Part shown: positions 34,255 through 42,821 of the stretch, piece after piece
Layout: each line of letters begins with the position of its first letter
Numbering within the stretch: the stretch's first letter is position 1
Notes under the pieces: model-generated
What the model was told of the DNA's origin: nothing
Databases searched by the model: none
The model's input: the letters and a program-made list of their open reading frames with translations, nothing else
Translations under genes and position numbers: made by a program
Assembly (NCBI RefSeq): GCF_042652085.1
Contig: NZ_JBHSJF010000006.1
Coordinates: forward strand, 1,426,001 to 1,490,000
DNA from: Flaviflagellibacter deserti
GTDB taxonomy: Bacteria; Pseudomonadota; Alphaproteobacteria; Rhizobiales; Methylopilaceae
DNA: 64,000 nt
Direction: 5' to 3'

Positions 34255-35544
34255 ATGACGAGCCGCCCTCTCCTCATCGCCAACGCGACACTGGTCGATC
34301 CCGTCGCGGGATCGGAAGCGCGCGGTTCGCTGCTCATCAAGGATGGCCTGATCGCCGACCTCGGGCCGAACCTGAACACCGCTCCGGACGGCGCCGAGAC
34401 GCTCGACGCACGCGGCAAGGTCCTCGCCCCCGGCCTCGTCGACGCCCGCGCCTTTCTCGGCGAGCCGGGCTCCGAGCATCGCGAGAGCATCGCCTCGGGT
34501 AGCCAGGCGGCCGCCGCCGGCGGCGTCACCACCGTCGTCTGCACGCCCGAGACCAATCCGGCCATCGACGACCCCGCGATCGTCGACTACCTGATCCGCC
34601 GCGCCCGCGACACGGCCGTCGTCAACGTCCATACCGCCGCCGCCATCACCAAGGGCCTGCGGGGCGAGGAGATGACGGAAATCGGGCTTCTGAAACAGGC
34701 CGGCGCGGTTTGCTTTACCGACGGCGCGAAGACCATTTCCAACGCCCGTGTCTTCCTCCGCGCGCTGACTTATGCCCGCGATTACGGCGCGCTGATCGTC
34801 CATCACACCGAGGATCCGAACCTCGCCGGCAATGGCGTGATGAATTCCGGCGAATATGCGAGCCGGCTCGGCCTCGGCGGCCGCCCGATCGAGGCGGAAA
34901 CGATCGTCCTCGAACGCGATGCCCGCCTCGTCCGCATGACCGGCAGCCGCTATCACGCGGCGATCATCACCAATCGCGACTCGCTGGAGATCGCCCGCCG
35001 CGCCAAGGACCAGGGCCTGCCCTTCTCCTGCGGCACCTCGATCAACCATCTGTCGTTCAACGAGACCGACATCGGCGACTACCGCACCTATTTCAAACTC
35101 GCGCCGCCGCTCCGGAGCGAGGAAGAGCGCCTCGCGCTCGCGGAAGCGCTCGCCGACGGCCTGATCGACATCGTCGTCTCCGACCACAATCCGCAGGACG
35201 TTGAGCAGAAGCGCCAGCCCTTCGCCGAAGCCGGCGACGGCGCGCTCGGCATCGAGACGATGCTCTCGGCGGGGCTCCGCCTCGTCCATGCCGGCCATCT
35301 CGGCCTGCCGAAACTCTTCCGCGCGATGTCGACGCGCCCCGCCGAGCTTCTCGGCCTGCCGGGCGGACGCCTCGAGAAAGGCCAGCCGGCCGACCTCGTC
35401 CTGTTCGATCCCGACGAACCCTGGGTGCTCGACAAGAAGACGCTGCGCTCGAAATCGAAGAACACGCCGTTCGACGAAGCCCGCCTTCAGGGCCGAGTTT
35501 TCAGAACCTTTGTTGCCGGTAAAACGGTCTACGAATACGCTTAG
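34255..35544 (+). CDS. pyrC: Dihydroorotase-like protein, probably non-catalytic (PyrC')
   Basis: 429 residues, amidohydrolase fold. In active enzymes the segment after beta-strand 1 reads PGLVDxHxHxR; here it is APGLVDARAFLGEPGSEH, so both His of the first metal motif are absent, and the late motif is VVSDHNPQ instead of the usual TDHAPH. By analogy with the inactive PyrC' of Pseudomonas, which supports assembly of ATCase, it may be a structural partner of PyrB. A true dihydroorotase would then be encoded elsewhere. It might instead be functional with altered ligands. Confidence 0.88.
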   Translation: MTSRPLLIANATLVDPVAGSEARGSLLIKDGLIADLGPNLNTAPDGAETLDARGKVLAPGLVDARAFLGEPGSEHRESIASGSQAAAAGGVTTVVCTPETNPAIDDPAIVDYLIRRARDTAVVNVHTAAAITKGLRGEEMTEIGLLKQAGAVCFTDGAKTISNARVFLRALTYARDYGALIVHHTEDPNLAGNGVMNSGEYASRLGLGGRPIEAETIVLERDARLVRMTGSRYHAAIITNRDSLEIARRAKDQGLPFSCGTSINHLSFNETDIGDYRTYFKLAPPLRSEEERLALAEALADGLIDIVVSDHNPQDVEQKRQPFAEAGDGALGIETMLSAGLRLVHAGHLGLPKLFRAMSTRPAELLGLPGGRLEKGQPADLVLFDPDEPWVLDKKTLRSKSKNTPFDEARLQGRVFRTFVAGKTVYEYA

Positions 35545-35559
35545 CCTCCTGCATCACCG

Positions 35560-36186
35560 GTGCTGACCGTGCAAGACCTGTTCACGACGACAACCCTTCT
35601 CGCCCTCGCCTTCGGCTATCTCCTCGGCTCGATCCCGTTCGGCTTCCTGCTGACGAAGGCGGCCGGCATGGGCGACATCCGCGCCATCGGCTCGCACAAT
35701 ATCGGCGCCACCAACGTGCTCCGCACCGGAAGGAAGGACCTCGCCGCGGCGACGCTCCTCGCCGACGCCCTGAAAGGCACGGCCGCCGTCCTGATCGCCT
35801 GGCAATGGGGCCCGTACGCCGCGATCGCCTCCGGCCTCGGAGCGATCCTCGGCCACATGTTCCCGGTCTGGCTCGGCTTCAAGGGCGGCAAGGGCGTCGC
35901 GACCTATATCGGCGTCCTCCTCGGCCTCGCCTGGCCGGCGGCGCTGATCTTCGGCCTCATCTGGATCGCGGTGGCCTGGCTGACGAAATACTCGTCTCTG
36001 TCGGCGCTGATCGCCAGCGGCGCGACCCCATTGGTACTCTGGGCGCTCGGCCAGCCGGATTTCGCATCGCTTTTCCTTCTTCTGACGGCGCTCGTCTGGA
36101 TAAAGCATCACGCGAACATCAGCCGGCTTCTCGCTGGTACCGAAACAAAAATCGGCGCGAAGAAAGCCGCCGTCACGGACCATTGA
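35560..36186 (+). CDS. plsY: Acyl-phosphate glycerol-3-phosphate acyltransferase PlsY
   Basis: 208 residues, integral membrane acyltransferase for the first step of phospholipid synthesis. Motif 1 GYLLGSIPFGFLLTK, motif 2 GSHNIGATNVLRTG, motif 3 FKGGKGVATYIG. About six membrane segments. The start is GTG 35560 or GTG 35569; both give a normal N-terminus. It follows pyrC' by 15 bp and precedes dprA by 1 bp. Confidence 0.95.
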   Translation: MLTVQDLFTTTTLLALAFGYLLGSIPFGFLLTKAAGMGDIRAIGSHNIGATNVLRTGRKDLAAATLLADALKGTAAVLIAWQWGPYAAIASGLGAILGHMFPVWLGFKGGKGVATYIGVLLGLAWPAALIFGLIWIAVAWLTKYSSLSALIASGATPLVLWALGQPDFASLFLLLTALVWIKHHANISRLLAGTETKIGAKKAAVTDH

Positions 36187-36187
36187 G

Positions 36188-37324
36188 GTGCACGCGCCAT
36201 CGGCAAAGCACCTGACCGATGCGCAACGCCTGTCATGGCTCCGCCTGATCCGGTCGGAGAACGTCGGGCCGAGAACCTTCCGTAATCTGCTGAACTATCA
36301 CGGCGGAGCCGCAGCCGCGCTGGACGCGCTGCCGGATCTCGCCCGTCGCGGAGGGGCGCTGATCAGCCCGAAAATCTGCTCCGTTTCCGATGCCGAACGG
36401 GAGATCGCGGGCATCGAGAAGCTCGGCGGACGCCTGATCGCGCTCGGCGAGCCGGAATATCCTTCCGCCCTGGCAGCGGCCGACGGTGCGCCACCCATCC
36501 TCAGCGTGATCGGCAACCTCGAATGCCTGTCCCGGCCGATGGTCGCGATCGTCGGCGCGCGCAATGCTTCCGCTGCCGGCCGATCCTTCGCGGCGAGGAT
36601 CGCACGGGAGCTCGGCGATGCCGGCTTCACCATCAGCTCGGGCCTCGCGCGCGGCATCGACGCATCGGCACATGAGGCCTCGCTCTCCACCGGCACGGTC
36701 GCGGCATTGGCCGGCGGGCTCGACAGGATCTATCCGCCGGAGAACGTCCCGCTCCTCGCCCGCATCGTCGAAAATAGCGGTGCCGGCCTGACCGAGATGC
36801 CGCTCGGCTGGGAACCGCGCGCACAGGATTTCCCGAGACGCAATAGGATCATAGCCGGTCTTGCGATGGGCGTGGTGATCGTAGAGGCGGCCTTGCGGTC
36901 GGGCTCGCTGATCACCGCGCGTCTTGCAGCGGAACTCGGCCGCGAGGTCATGGCCGCGCCCGGATCGCCGCTCGATCCGCGATGCGAGGGCTCGAACAAA
37001 TTGCTGCGCGATGGCGCGACCCTGATCGCAAGCTCGGAACACGTCATCGAAGCGCTGTCCGGAATGCTCGGCCGCAATCTCCCGCCGGCCGCCCTGCCCG
37101 TTCTCGCCGAGCCCGAACACGACATGCCCCCGCCAGTTCCCAATGGCGAGGTCCGCGCGCGTGTCGAGGAACTGCTGGGTCCATCCCCGGCCGCGGTGGA
37201 CGACCTGATCAGGATGTCAGGCGCACCGGCGCGGCTCGTTCACCTGATTTTGCTGGAGCTGGAACTCGCCGGACGCCTCGATCGACATGCCGGCGGACGG
37301 GTCAGTTTGATCGACCGGCTATAG
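36188..37324 (+). CDS. dprA: DNA-processing protein DprA (Smf)
   Basis: 378 residues. It loads RecA on incoming single-stranded DNA during transformation. A SAM-like N-terminal helical domain is followed by the Rossmann core with VAIVGARNASAAGRSFA, ISSGLARGIDASAH, GGLDRIYPPEN and FPRRNRIIAGLA, and a C-terminal winged helix (about 315-378). The start is GTG 36188. In related genomes topA normally follows; it does not here. Confidence 0.95.
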   Translation: MHAPSAKHLTDAQRLSWLRLIRSENVGPRTFRNLLNYHGGAAAALDALPDLARRGGALISPKICSVSDAEREIAGIEKLGGRLIALGEPEYPSALAAADGAPPILSVIGNLECLSRPMVAIVGARNASAAGRSFAARIARELGDAGFTISSGLARGIDASAHEASLSTGTVAALAGGLDRIYPPENVPLLARIVENSGAGLTEMPLGWEPRAQDFPRRNRIIAGLAMGVVIVEAALRSGSLITARLAAELGREVMAAPGSPLDPRCEGSNKLLRDGATLIASSEHVIEALSGMLGRNLPPAALPVLAEPEHDMPPPVPNGEVRARVEELLGPSPAAVDDLIRMSGAPARLVHLILLELELAGRLDRHAGGRVSLIDRL

Positions 37325-37496
37325 GATCGTCGGCGAGGATGTTCTCCTCGGCCTCCGCCCTCGCCATCTCGAACAGGTGAGCCACGACGTCGAGACCGGC
37401 GCGATGCGCCAAGGATGACAGTTCGCTGGATATGTCTGCGAGATAACGCGCGGTCGCGGCCCGTGACGTATCATCCTCAAAGCCGTCGCGCGCCAT
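37302..37496 (-). CDS. Small hypothetical protein (64 residues)
   Basis: A helical acidic protein with RYLADISSELSSLAHRAGLDVVAHLF followed by MARAEAEEN; the pattern recurs in small Hyphomicrobiales proteins as far as I recall. GGGAGCATTC directly precedes the ATG at 37496, which supports translation. It converges on dprA and overlaps its end by 23 bp. Function unknown. Confidence 0.72.
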   Translation of the reverse strand: MARDGFEDDTSRAATARYLADISSELSSLAHRAGLDVVAHLFEMARAEAEENILADDPIAGRSN

Positions 37497-37651
37497 GAAT
37501 GCTCCCGTTATTCGCCGCCTGTGCTTTTGTAGAATCGGCCGCGCTCACGACGATGTTACCGAATCTACCAATGATTGCAATGTGCAACCTGTGCACAACC
37601 TATGTTGGGCGGTGCAATAAGAACGTTATGGCAGCATGGTCGCCAGGATGA

Positions 37652-37885
37652 TCACAACTGATCATCGATCCAGGCTCGAGCCTCCTGCCGGTATTCCCAC
37701 CGGCCGCCCCTGAAGCGACAGAAGATGTCGCCGAGCGCGGAGTAGCCGGTCGTCCCATCGATCAGGCGAACGGACAGAAGCGGCATGTAGCGATGCCACA
37801 GGCCATCGCGTGGCGGCTCCCGAAAGCCAAAGCCGAACCGAAGCTGAAAACGCGGGCGAGAGATCGGGAAATCGAGAAGTGCCAC
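37652..37885 (-). CDS. Hypothetical protein (77 residues)
   Basis: Starts at GTG 37885 without a clear ribosome site, or at ATG 37786 (MPLLSVRLIDG). The sequence LWHRYMPLLSVRLIDGTTG and GRWEYRQEARAWIDDQ look like a small folded protein rather than random translation and recall short proteins of Hyphomicrobiales, but I cannot name a family. The surrounding DNA has lower GC than the rest of the window. Confidence 0.5.
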   Translation of the reverse strand: MALLDFPISRPRFQLRFGFGFREPPRDGLWHRYMPLLSVRLIDGTTGYSALGDIFCRFRGGRWEYRQEARAWIDDQL

Positions 37886-38290
37886 GTTTGCGCCATATTT
37901 ATTAATGGCGAATCATTATCATGCGGGAAGCCGCTCAACAATTGCAGCGCGAGTTGCGCACAACATCACGCGCCGTGTGTGCTGATTTTAGAGCTGGCAG
38001 AGGGTGGGTCGGCGGTGGCCAGCGGTGGAGCAAACGTCCACGTCAAACAGTGATCTTGCCTCTGGAGACTTCCATTTCTCAGATCGACCTTCCCGGCTGT
38101 CCGGGACAGGTTCTTGGCGAGCCTCCCTACCGAACATCACCGCTGTTGGCGTCAATTGGCTGGCTGGCTTCGACTCGAGATCAAAGTCATCGCACGAATA
38201 CCCGCCGCCGACTGATTTGTGGGATCGGCATCTTCTGAGCGCCGCGCCGCCCTTGGCTCCTGGAGCTCGCGGCAGCGTTAAATTCCCGCG
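37886..38290. other. Non-coding or unresolved stretch with reduced GC
   Basis: About 400 bases with no frame that has a ribosome site, biased codon use or recognisable motifs. The first 50 bases are AT-rich (ATATTTATTAATGG). Plus-strand frames across it look like chance translations. It may be remnant DNA from a rearrangement beside the tRNA gene. Confidence 0.5.
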
Positions 38291-38389
38291 TCAGAAAACG
38301 CCCATGAGGAACAGCACTAGGCCGGTGAGAATGAGCGAGATCAAGATCGACCCGCCGCATCCCAGCTTGTTCGAGAAGAAGAAGAACAT
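38291..38389 (-). CDS. 32-residue membrane microprotein (MFFFFSN type)
   Basis: ATG 38389 to TGA 38291 encodes MFFFFSNKLGCGGSILISL followed by a hydrophobic helix and MGVF. The N-terminal four Phe, SN, a basic residue, LGC and GS, then one transmembrane helix, match a small-protein pattern that I recall as conserved in actinobacteria and some alphaproteobacteria. AAGG lies 3 bases before the ATG, a close spacing. The role is unknown. Confidence 0.7.
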   Translation of the reverse strand: MFFFFSNKLGCGGSILISLILTGLVLFLMGVF

Positions 38390-38562
38390 CAGCCTTCAGC
38401 CGCTATTACGGTAGAATGGAGCGCGGGACGGGAAAGTAGTAGATCGGCACGAAGCTATTTCTAGCTGTAGCCAGATTTCAGTGGAAATCGTAGGTCCGCC
38501 TTCCAACCCATGAATCAGTGTCCGGGTCGGACGGAAATTCACACCTAACCCTTTGAAAGGAT

Positions 38563-38638
<76 letters not shown>

Positions 38639-38734
38639 GCCTGTGCGAACCGAAGTTTCGCGCGGGCCGTGGAGGTAGCAGACCCGAATTGCAGTGTCCA
38701 TACCGCCGGTCACAAAATATCGTCGCGATTTGGC

Positions 38735-39217
38735 TCAACGCTCGATCGCGACGATCTCGACTTCCCCCTCGCCTACCACGGCGACATCGCCGACGCTCTT
38801 GCCCATCAGCGCGCGCGCCAGAGGCGAGACGTAGGAGATCGAACCCTTGGCGACATCGGCCTCGTCCTCTCCGACGATGCGGAATGTCTGGTGCCGGCCG
38901 TCATCGCGGTTGAACGTGACCTTGTCGCCGAACGCGACGACGTCCGGAGCCGCCGTCCGCTCGACGAGTTGCGCGCTGGCACGACGGACCGAATAGTAGC
39001 GAAGGTCACGCGCGGCCCTGGCCATCGGAGTGCGATCGACGTCGATCTGACCCGCCTGCTGCGCCTCTGCATATGCCGCGCGCGCGGCGGCTAGGGCCTC
39101 ATCGAGCTGCTTGAGCCCGGCCGGCGTAACGAGATTCGGATGAGGAGATATGGGGCGGTCGGGCAGATGCGCGGCAACCGCTTCCAGATCCTCTTCCCGG
39201 GTGAATGCAACACTCAT
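38735..39217 (-). CDS. GreA/GreB-family domain protein lacking the acidic tip
   Basis: 160 residues. The helical part LVTPAGLKQLDEALAAARAAYAEAQ resembles the Gre coiled coil, and the C-terminal domain KVTFNRDDGRHQTFRIVGEDEADVAKGSISYVSPLARALMGKSVGD (quoted by its ends only: KVTFNRDDG to ALMGKSVGD) is a Gre C-domain. The acidic-tip motif with Asp and Glu (as in DLSENAEY) that stimulates RNA cleavage is replaced by TPMARAARDLRYY. It may therefore bind polymerase without inducing cleavage. AGAGGA precedes the ATG. Confidence 0.85.
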   Translation of the reverse strand: MSVAFTREEDLEAVAAHLPDRPISPHPNLVTPAGLKQLDEALAAARAAYAEAQQAGQIDVDRTPMARAARDLRYYSVRRASAQLVERTAAPDVVAFGDKVTFNRDDGRHQTFRIVGEDEADVAKGSISYVSPLARALMGKSVGDVAVVGEGEVEIVAIER

Positions 39218-39270
39218 GACGATCCTCTCATATTAGATCGTCATGCCGCATCCACCCGGCAAGTAGGTGT

Positions 39271-40791
39271 TCATACGGGGTCGCTTTCCTCGAATACTTC
39301 TTCGCGCTTCTTGGCGATCGCCGGAAGGAAGACGATCACGAGAGCGATCGCAGACAGCATGAGCAGGATCGCGCTGATCGGCCGCTCGGCGAAGTTGACG
39401 AAGATCGTCGGATCGCCGCGCGAAATGATCATGGCGCGCCTGAGATGCTCCTCCAGCAGGGGGCCGAGGACGAAGCCGAGCAGGAGCGGCGCCGGCTCGC
39501 AATCGAGCTTGAGCAGCACCCAGCCCAGCGCGCCGAACAGCGCGATCGCATAGAGGTCGAACGGGTTCGAGTTGACGGACCAGACGCCGATCGAGGCGAA
39601 CGCCAGGATCGCCGGAAAGAGCGCGCGGTAGGGAATCCTCAGCAGGCGGACCCAGATGCCGATCAGCGGCAGATTGAGGATCACCAGCATCAGATTGCCG
39701 ACCCACATCGAGGCGATGACGCCCCAGAACAGCTCCGGCTGCTCTCGGGAGACATTCGGTCCCGGGACGATGCCCTGAATGATCATCGCGCCGATCATCA
39801 GCGCCATGACGGGGTTGGCCGGGATGCCGAGCGTCAGCATTGGAATGAACGAGGTCTGCGCACCCGCATTGTTGGCCGATTCAGGCGCCGCAACGCCCTC
39901 GATCGCGCCCTTGCCGAACTTCTCGGGATGCTTCGAGATGCGCTTCTCGATCGTGTAGGCCGCGAAGGATGACAGGATCGCGCCGCCACCCGGCAGGATG
40001 CCGAGCGCGGACCCGATGAAGGTGCCGCGAAGCACCGGCGCGATCATGCGCCGTAAATCATCCCGCGTCGGCATCAGCCCGGCGACCTTGGCGATGATCG
40101 GCTCGCGCGTATGCTCGGTCTCCATATTGCGCAGAATCTCGGCGACGCCGAAGACGCCCGCCGCCACCGCGACGAAGTTGATGCCGTCGGCGAGTTCGAG
40201 CTGGTCGAGCGTGAAGCGCGGCGTGCCGGTGTAGATGTCGGTGCCGACGACCCCGAGCAGGAGGCCGAGCACGATCATCGCGATCGCCTTCAGGACCGAG
40301 CCGTGCGCGAGCGCGACAGAGGAGACGAGGCCGAGCACGACGAGCGAGAAATATTCCGGCGGGCCGAATTCGAGCGCGATCGTGGTCAGCGGCGGCGCGA
40401 ACAGCGCGATCAGGAAGGTCGCGACCGTACCGGCAAAGAACGAGCCTATGGCCGCGGCCGCAAGCGCCGGCCCTGCCCTGCCCTGTCTCGCCATCTGATA
40501 GCCGTCGACGGAGGTCACCGCCGACGAGCTTTCACCCGGCATGTTGATCAGGATCGCGGTGGTCGAGCCGCCGTACTGCGCGCCGTAATAGATGCCCGCG
40601 AGCATGATGAGCGCGGGCGTCGGTTCGAGCGCGAAGGTGATCGGCAGCAGCATCGCCGTGGTCGCCGTCGGTCCGAGGCCCGGCAGCACGCCGACGAGCG
40701 TTCCAAGCAGGACGCCGATGAAGCAGTAGAGCAGGTTTTCTGGGGCGAACGCGGTGGAGAGGCCGAGCGCCAGATTTGCAAGAAGATCCAT
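39271..40791 (-). CDS. tctA: Tripartite tricarboxylate transporter permease TctA
   Basis: Large membrane subunit, 506 residues with about 12 segments. The start NLALGLSTAFAPENLLYCFIG, GVLPGLGPTATTAMLLP, GIYYGAQYGGSTTAILIN and the repeat-related GSALGILPGGGAILSSF are TctA signatures. It imports a carboxylate with cation symport, using a periplasmic binding protein. Last gene of the tctC-orf-tctB-tctA operon. Confidence 0.96.
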   Translation of the reverse strand: MDLLANLALGLSTAFAPENLLYCFIGVLLGTLVGVLPGLGPTATTAMLLPITFALEPTPALIMLAGIYYGAQYGGSTTAILINMPGESSSAVTSVDGYQMARQGRAGPALAAAAIGSFFAGTVATFLIALFAPPLTTIALEFGPPEYFSLVVLGLVSSVALAHGSVLKAIAMIVLGLLLGVVGTDIYTGTPRFTLDQLELADGINFVAVAAGVFGVAEILRNMETEHTREPIIAKVAGLMPTRDDLRRMIAPVLRGTFIGSALGILPGGGAILSSFAAYTIEKRISKHPEKFGKGAIEGVAAPESANNAGAQTSFIPMLTLGIPANPVMALMIGAMIIQGIVPGPNVSREQPELFWGVIASMWVGNLMLVILNLPLIGIWVRLLRIPYRALFPAILAFASIGVWSVNSNPFDLYAIALFGALGWVLLKLDCEPAPLLLGFVLGPLLEEHLRRAMIISRGDPTIFVNFAERPISAILLMLSAIALVIVFLPAIAKKREEVFEESDPV

Positions 40792-40795
40792 GGCG

Positions 40796-41248
40796 TCAGA
40801 ACCTCACCCAGGGGCCGAACAATTGCATCGGGAGGCCGAGCCCCCAATAGAAGACGCCCGCGCAAAACAGCGTGAGAATCACCGCCAGAACGAAGGCGAA
40901 GATCGGCCCGGTCTGACGACTGGCGAAAGCCGAACTGAAACCGACCAGGAAGACGGCCGGGATGAGGCCGAGGCCGCGAACGCCGTAACCGAAGATGACG
41001 GTCGCCGGGAGGATGAGAAGCAGCGCGCGCCACGGCACGCCGCCGAGAGGCGAATCGACCTCGCCGAACGAGCGGAAGGCGATGATCAGGCCGAGCAGGA
41101 TGAGGATACCGCAGAGCACCATCGGGAAATAACCCGGCCCCATGCGGAACGCCGTACCGAGCGGCAGGTCCTTGCCGCCATAGGCGAACAGGAGGCCGAT
41201 GACGATGAATAGGAGACCGCAGATAAGGTCCTTGCGATTGAGGGTCAC
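40796..41248 (-). CDS. tctB: Tripartite tricarboxylate transporter small permease TctB
   Basis: 150 residues with four hydrophobic segments; DLICGLLFIVIGLLFAYGG, then GTAFRMGPGYFPMVLCGILILLGL, the classic TctB pattern. The GTG start overlaps the stop of the 128-residue gene upstream (GTGA). TctA follows after 4 bp. Small and large permeases form the membrane complex. Confidence 0.93.
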   Translation of the reverse strand: MTLNRKDLICGLLFIVIGLLFAYGGKDLPLGTAFRMGPGYFPMVLCGILILLGLIIAFRSFGEVDSPLGGVPWRALLLILPATVIFGYGVRGLGLIPAVFLVGFSSAFASRQTGPIFAFVLAVILTLFCAGVFYWGLGLPMQLFGPWVRF

Positions 41249-41631
41249 GACCGCCCCCCGATCGGCGCGTGCGCGTCCATCTGCCAGGTTTCGAGATCCC
41301 AGTGATTGTTGAAGACGTCGTAGTGGACACGCGCCGTGTAGTTCACACGCTCACGGCCCTCGCCGGCCTTGCGGTCGAACCACGACTCCACCTCGTGGGT
41401 GCAGCCGCTGAGATAATGGGTCATTGAAGATTCCATCCAGGGGAAGTCGGGCTCGTCTTCCTTCACGAGCACCATCTGCTCGGTCGTGAAGCGCTTGGCG
41501 ATCATGAAGGCGGTGTCGCCGCTCGTGCATTTGTTTTCGCGCGCGATCGCGATCGGCAGGAATGCGAACAGACCGAGCGTGAGCAGCGGATAGATCAGCC
41601 GCACTGCAATCGATTTCGAGCGAAAGGTCAT
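41245..41631 (-). CDS. Hypothetical membrane-anchored protein in the TTT operon (128 residues)
   Basis: An N-terminal hydrophobic segment (about 11-30, LIYPLLTLGLFAFLPIAIA) serves as signal peptide or anchor. The rest is soluble with two Cys (ENKCTSG and LSGCTHEV) and Trp/His-rich stretches (DFPWMESSM, FNNHWDLETWQMD). No known family recognised. It lies between tctC and tctB and is translationally coupled to tctB, so it may be an accessory subunit or belong to the metabolism of the substrate. Confidence 0.75.
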   Translation of the reverse strand: MTFRSKSIAVRLIYPLLTLGLFAFLPIAIARENKCTSGDTAFMIAKRFTTEQMVLVKEDEPDFPWMESSMTHYLSGCTHEVESWFDRKAGEGRERVNYTARVHYDVFNNHWDLETWQMDAHAPIGGRS

Positions 41632-41642
41632 GGCTAAAGCGA

Positions 41643-41670
41643 ACCGGCCCGCACGAGGCGGGCCGGTCCT
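41643..41670 (-). terminator. Hairpin between tctC and downstream genes
   Basis: Perfect 10-bp stem ACCGGCCCGC/GCGGGCCGGT (41643-41652, 41658-41667) with a 5-base loop, followed on the minus strand by TTCGCTTT. It probably allows partial read-through so that the binding protein exceeds the permease. Confidence 0.6.
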
Positions 41671-41679
41671 TTCTCAGCT

Positions 41680-42648
41680 TTAGTCGGCGTACTGGCCGGC
41701 TGCCTGGATGACCGGGCGCCACCGCGCGATTTCCGATTCCAGCTTGGCTTTCAGAGCCTCCGGTGTTGCTTCCGCAGTCGTCGAGGGAGCCGTGCCGAGC
41801 GAAGCGAAGCGCTCCTTCACGTTCGGATCAGCCAACGCCTTCTGGAGAGCGGCGGTCAGCTTGTCGAGCGCCTCCTTCGGCGTGCCCTTCGGGGCGTAGA
41901 TGCCGTGCCAGATACCGACCTGGAAGCCGGGCAGACCGCCTTCCTCGGCGGTCGGGACATCCGGCAGCGGGGCAAGGCGCTTCGCGGTCGTCGTCGCGTA
42001 GGCCTTGATCTTGCCCTCCTTGATCTGGTTCGTCGTGTTGGTCGTCTGGTCGCACATGAAGTCGACCTGACCGCCCATGAGGTCGGTGAGCGCCGGACCG
42101 GTGCCCTTGTAGGGAACGGTCGTCAGCGGTGTCTGGATCGCGCTCATGAAGAGCATGCCGCAGAGATGCGAGGCGGCGCCGATGCCGGCATTGGCATAGG
42201 TCACCTTGTCCTTGTTGGCCTTCACGTAGTCGATCAGGCCCTTGAGGTCCTTCGGCTCGAAGGTCGGACGGGCGACGATGACCATCGGCACGTCGGTGAC
42301 GAGGCCGACATAGTCGAACGCGCCCAGCGTGTCATAGGCGAGCTTGCGGTAGAGCGAGGCGGAGGTCGCCATGCCGATATGGTGCAGGAGCAGCGTGTAG
42401 CCGTCCGGATCGGCCTTGGCGACGCGGCCCGCGCCGAGCGTGCCGCCGGCGCCGCCGACATTGTCGACGACGATCTGCTGGCCGAGCTCGCGGCTCATGG
42501 CTTCGGCGAGGATTCGGGTGACCGTATCGGTCGGACCACCAGCCGAGAACGGCACGACGACCGTGATGGCGCGTTCCGGATAAGCGGCGAAGGCGGGGGT
42601 TGCGAGGAGTGCGGCGGCGCCAAGCGCTGCAGCGAGAAGCTTACGCAT
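41680..42648 (-). CDS. tctC: Tripartite tricarboxylate transporter substrate-binding protein TctC (Bug family)
   Basis: 322 residues with a Sec signal peptide (MRKLLAAALGAAALLATPAFA). Bug-family features: YPERAITVVVPFSAGGPTDTVTR, VVDNVGGAGGTLGAGRVAKADPDGYTLL, and ANAGIGAASHL. It delivers a carboxylate to TctAB; the specific ligand is not predictable. GGGAAGGAAC precedes the ATG. First gene of the operon. Confidence 0.95.
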   Translation of the reverse strand: MRKLLAAALGAAALLATPAFAAYPERAITVVVPFSAGGPTDTVTRILAEAMSRELGQQIVVDNVGGAGGTLGAGRVAKADPDGYTLLLHHIGMATSASLYRKLAYDTLGAFDYVGLVTDVPMVIVARPTFEPKDLKGLIDYVKANKDKVTYANAGIGAASHLCGMLFMSAIQTPLTTVPYKGTGPALTDLMGGQVDFMCDQTTNTTNQIKEGKIKAYATTTAKRLAPLPDVPTAEEGGLPGFQVGIWHGIYAPKGTPKEALDKLTAALQKALADPNVKERFASLGTAPSTTAEATPEALKAKLESEIARWRPVIQAAGQYAD

Positions 42649-42821
42649 ATTATTGTTCCTTCCCAGGCTGGACGATCTTTCAGCCTCGCGGCTGCCGTGT
42701 CCTGTGCGAAGTAATCATGAGCGAAAATCGGTTGGGAGCAAGCCCTTGCTGCAACCGGGCAAGTTTCTTTATCCAAGCAGCATGGGCACGTCGACTAAAG
42801 AATAAATTTGGGAGAATGGAC

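Noticed and set aside
38004..38414. A 136-codon plus-strand frame before the tRNA gene
   Set aside because: No ribosome site or motif, atypical composition, and it is antisense to the more convincing 32-residue microprotein.
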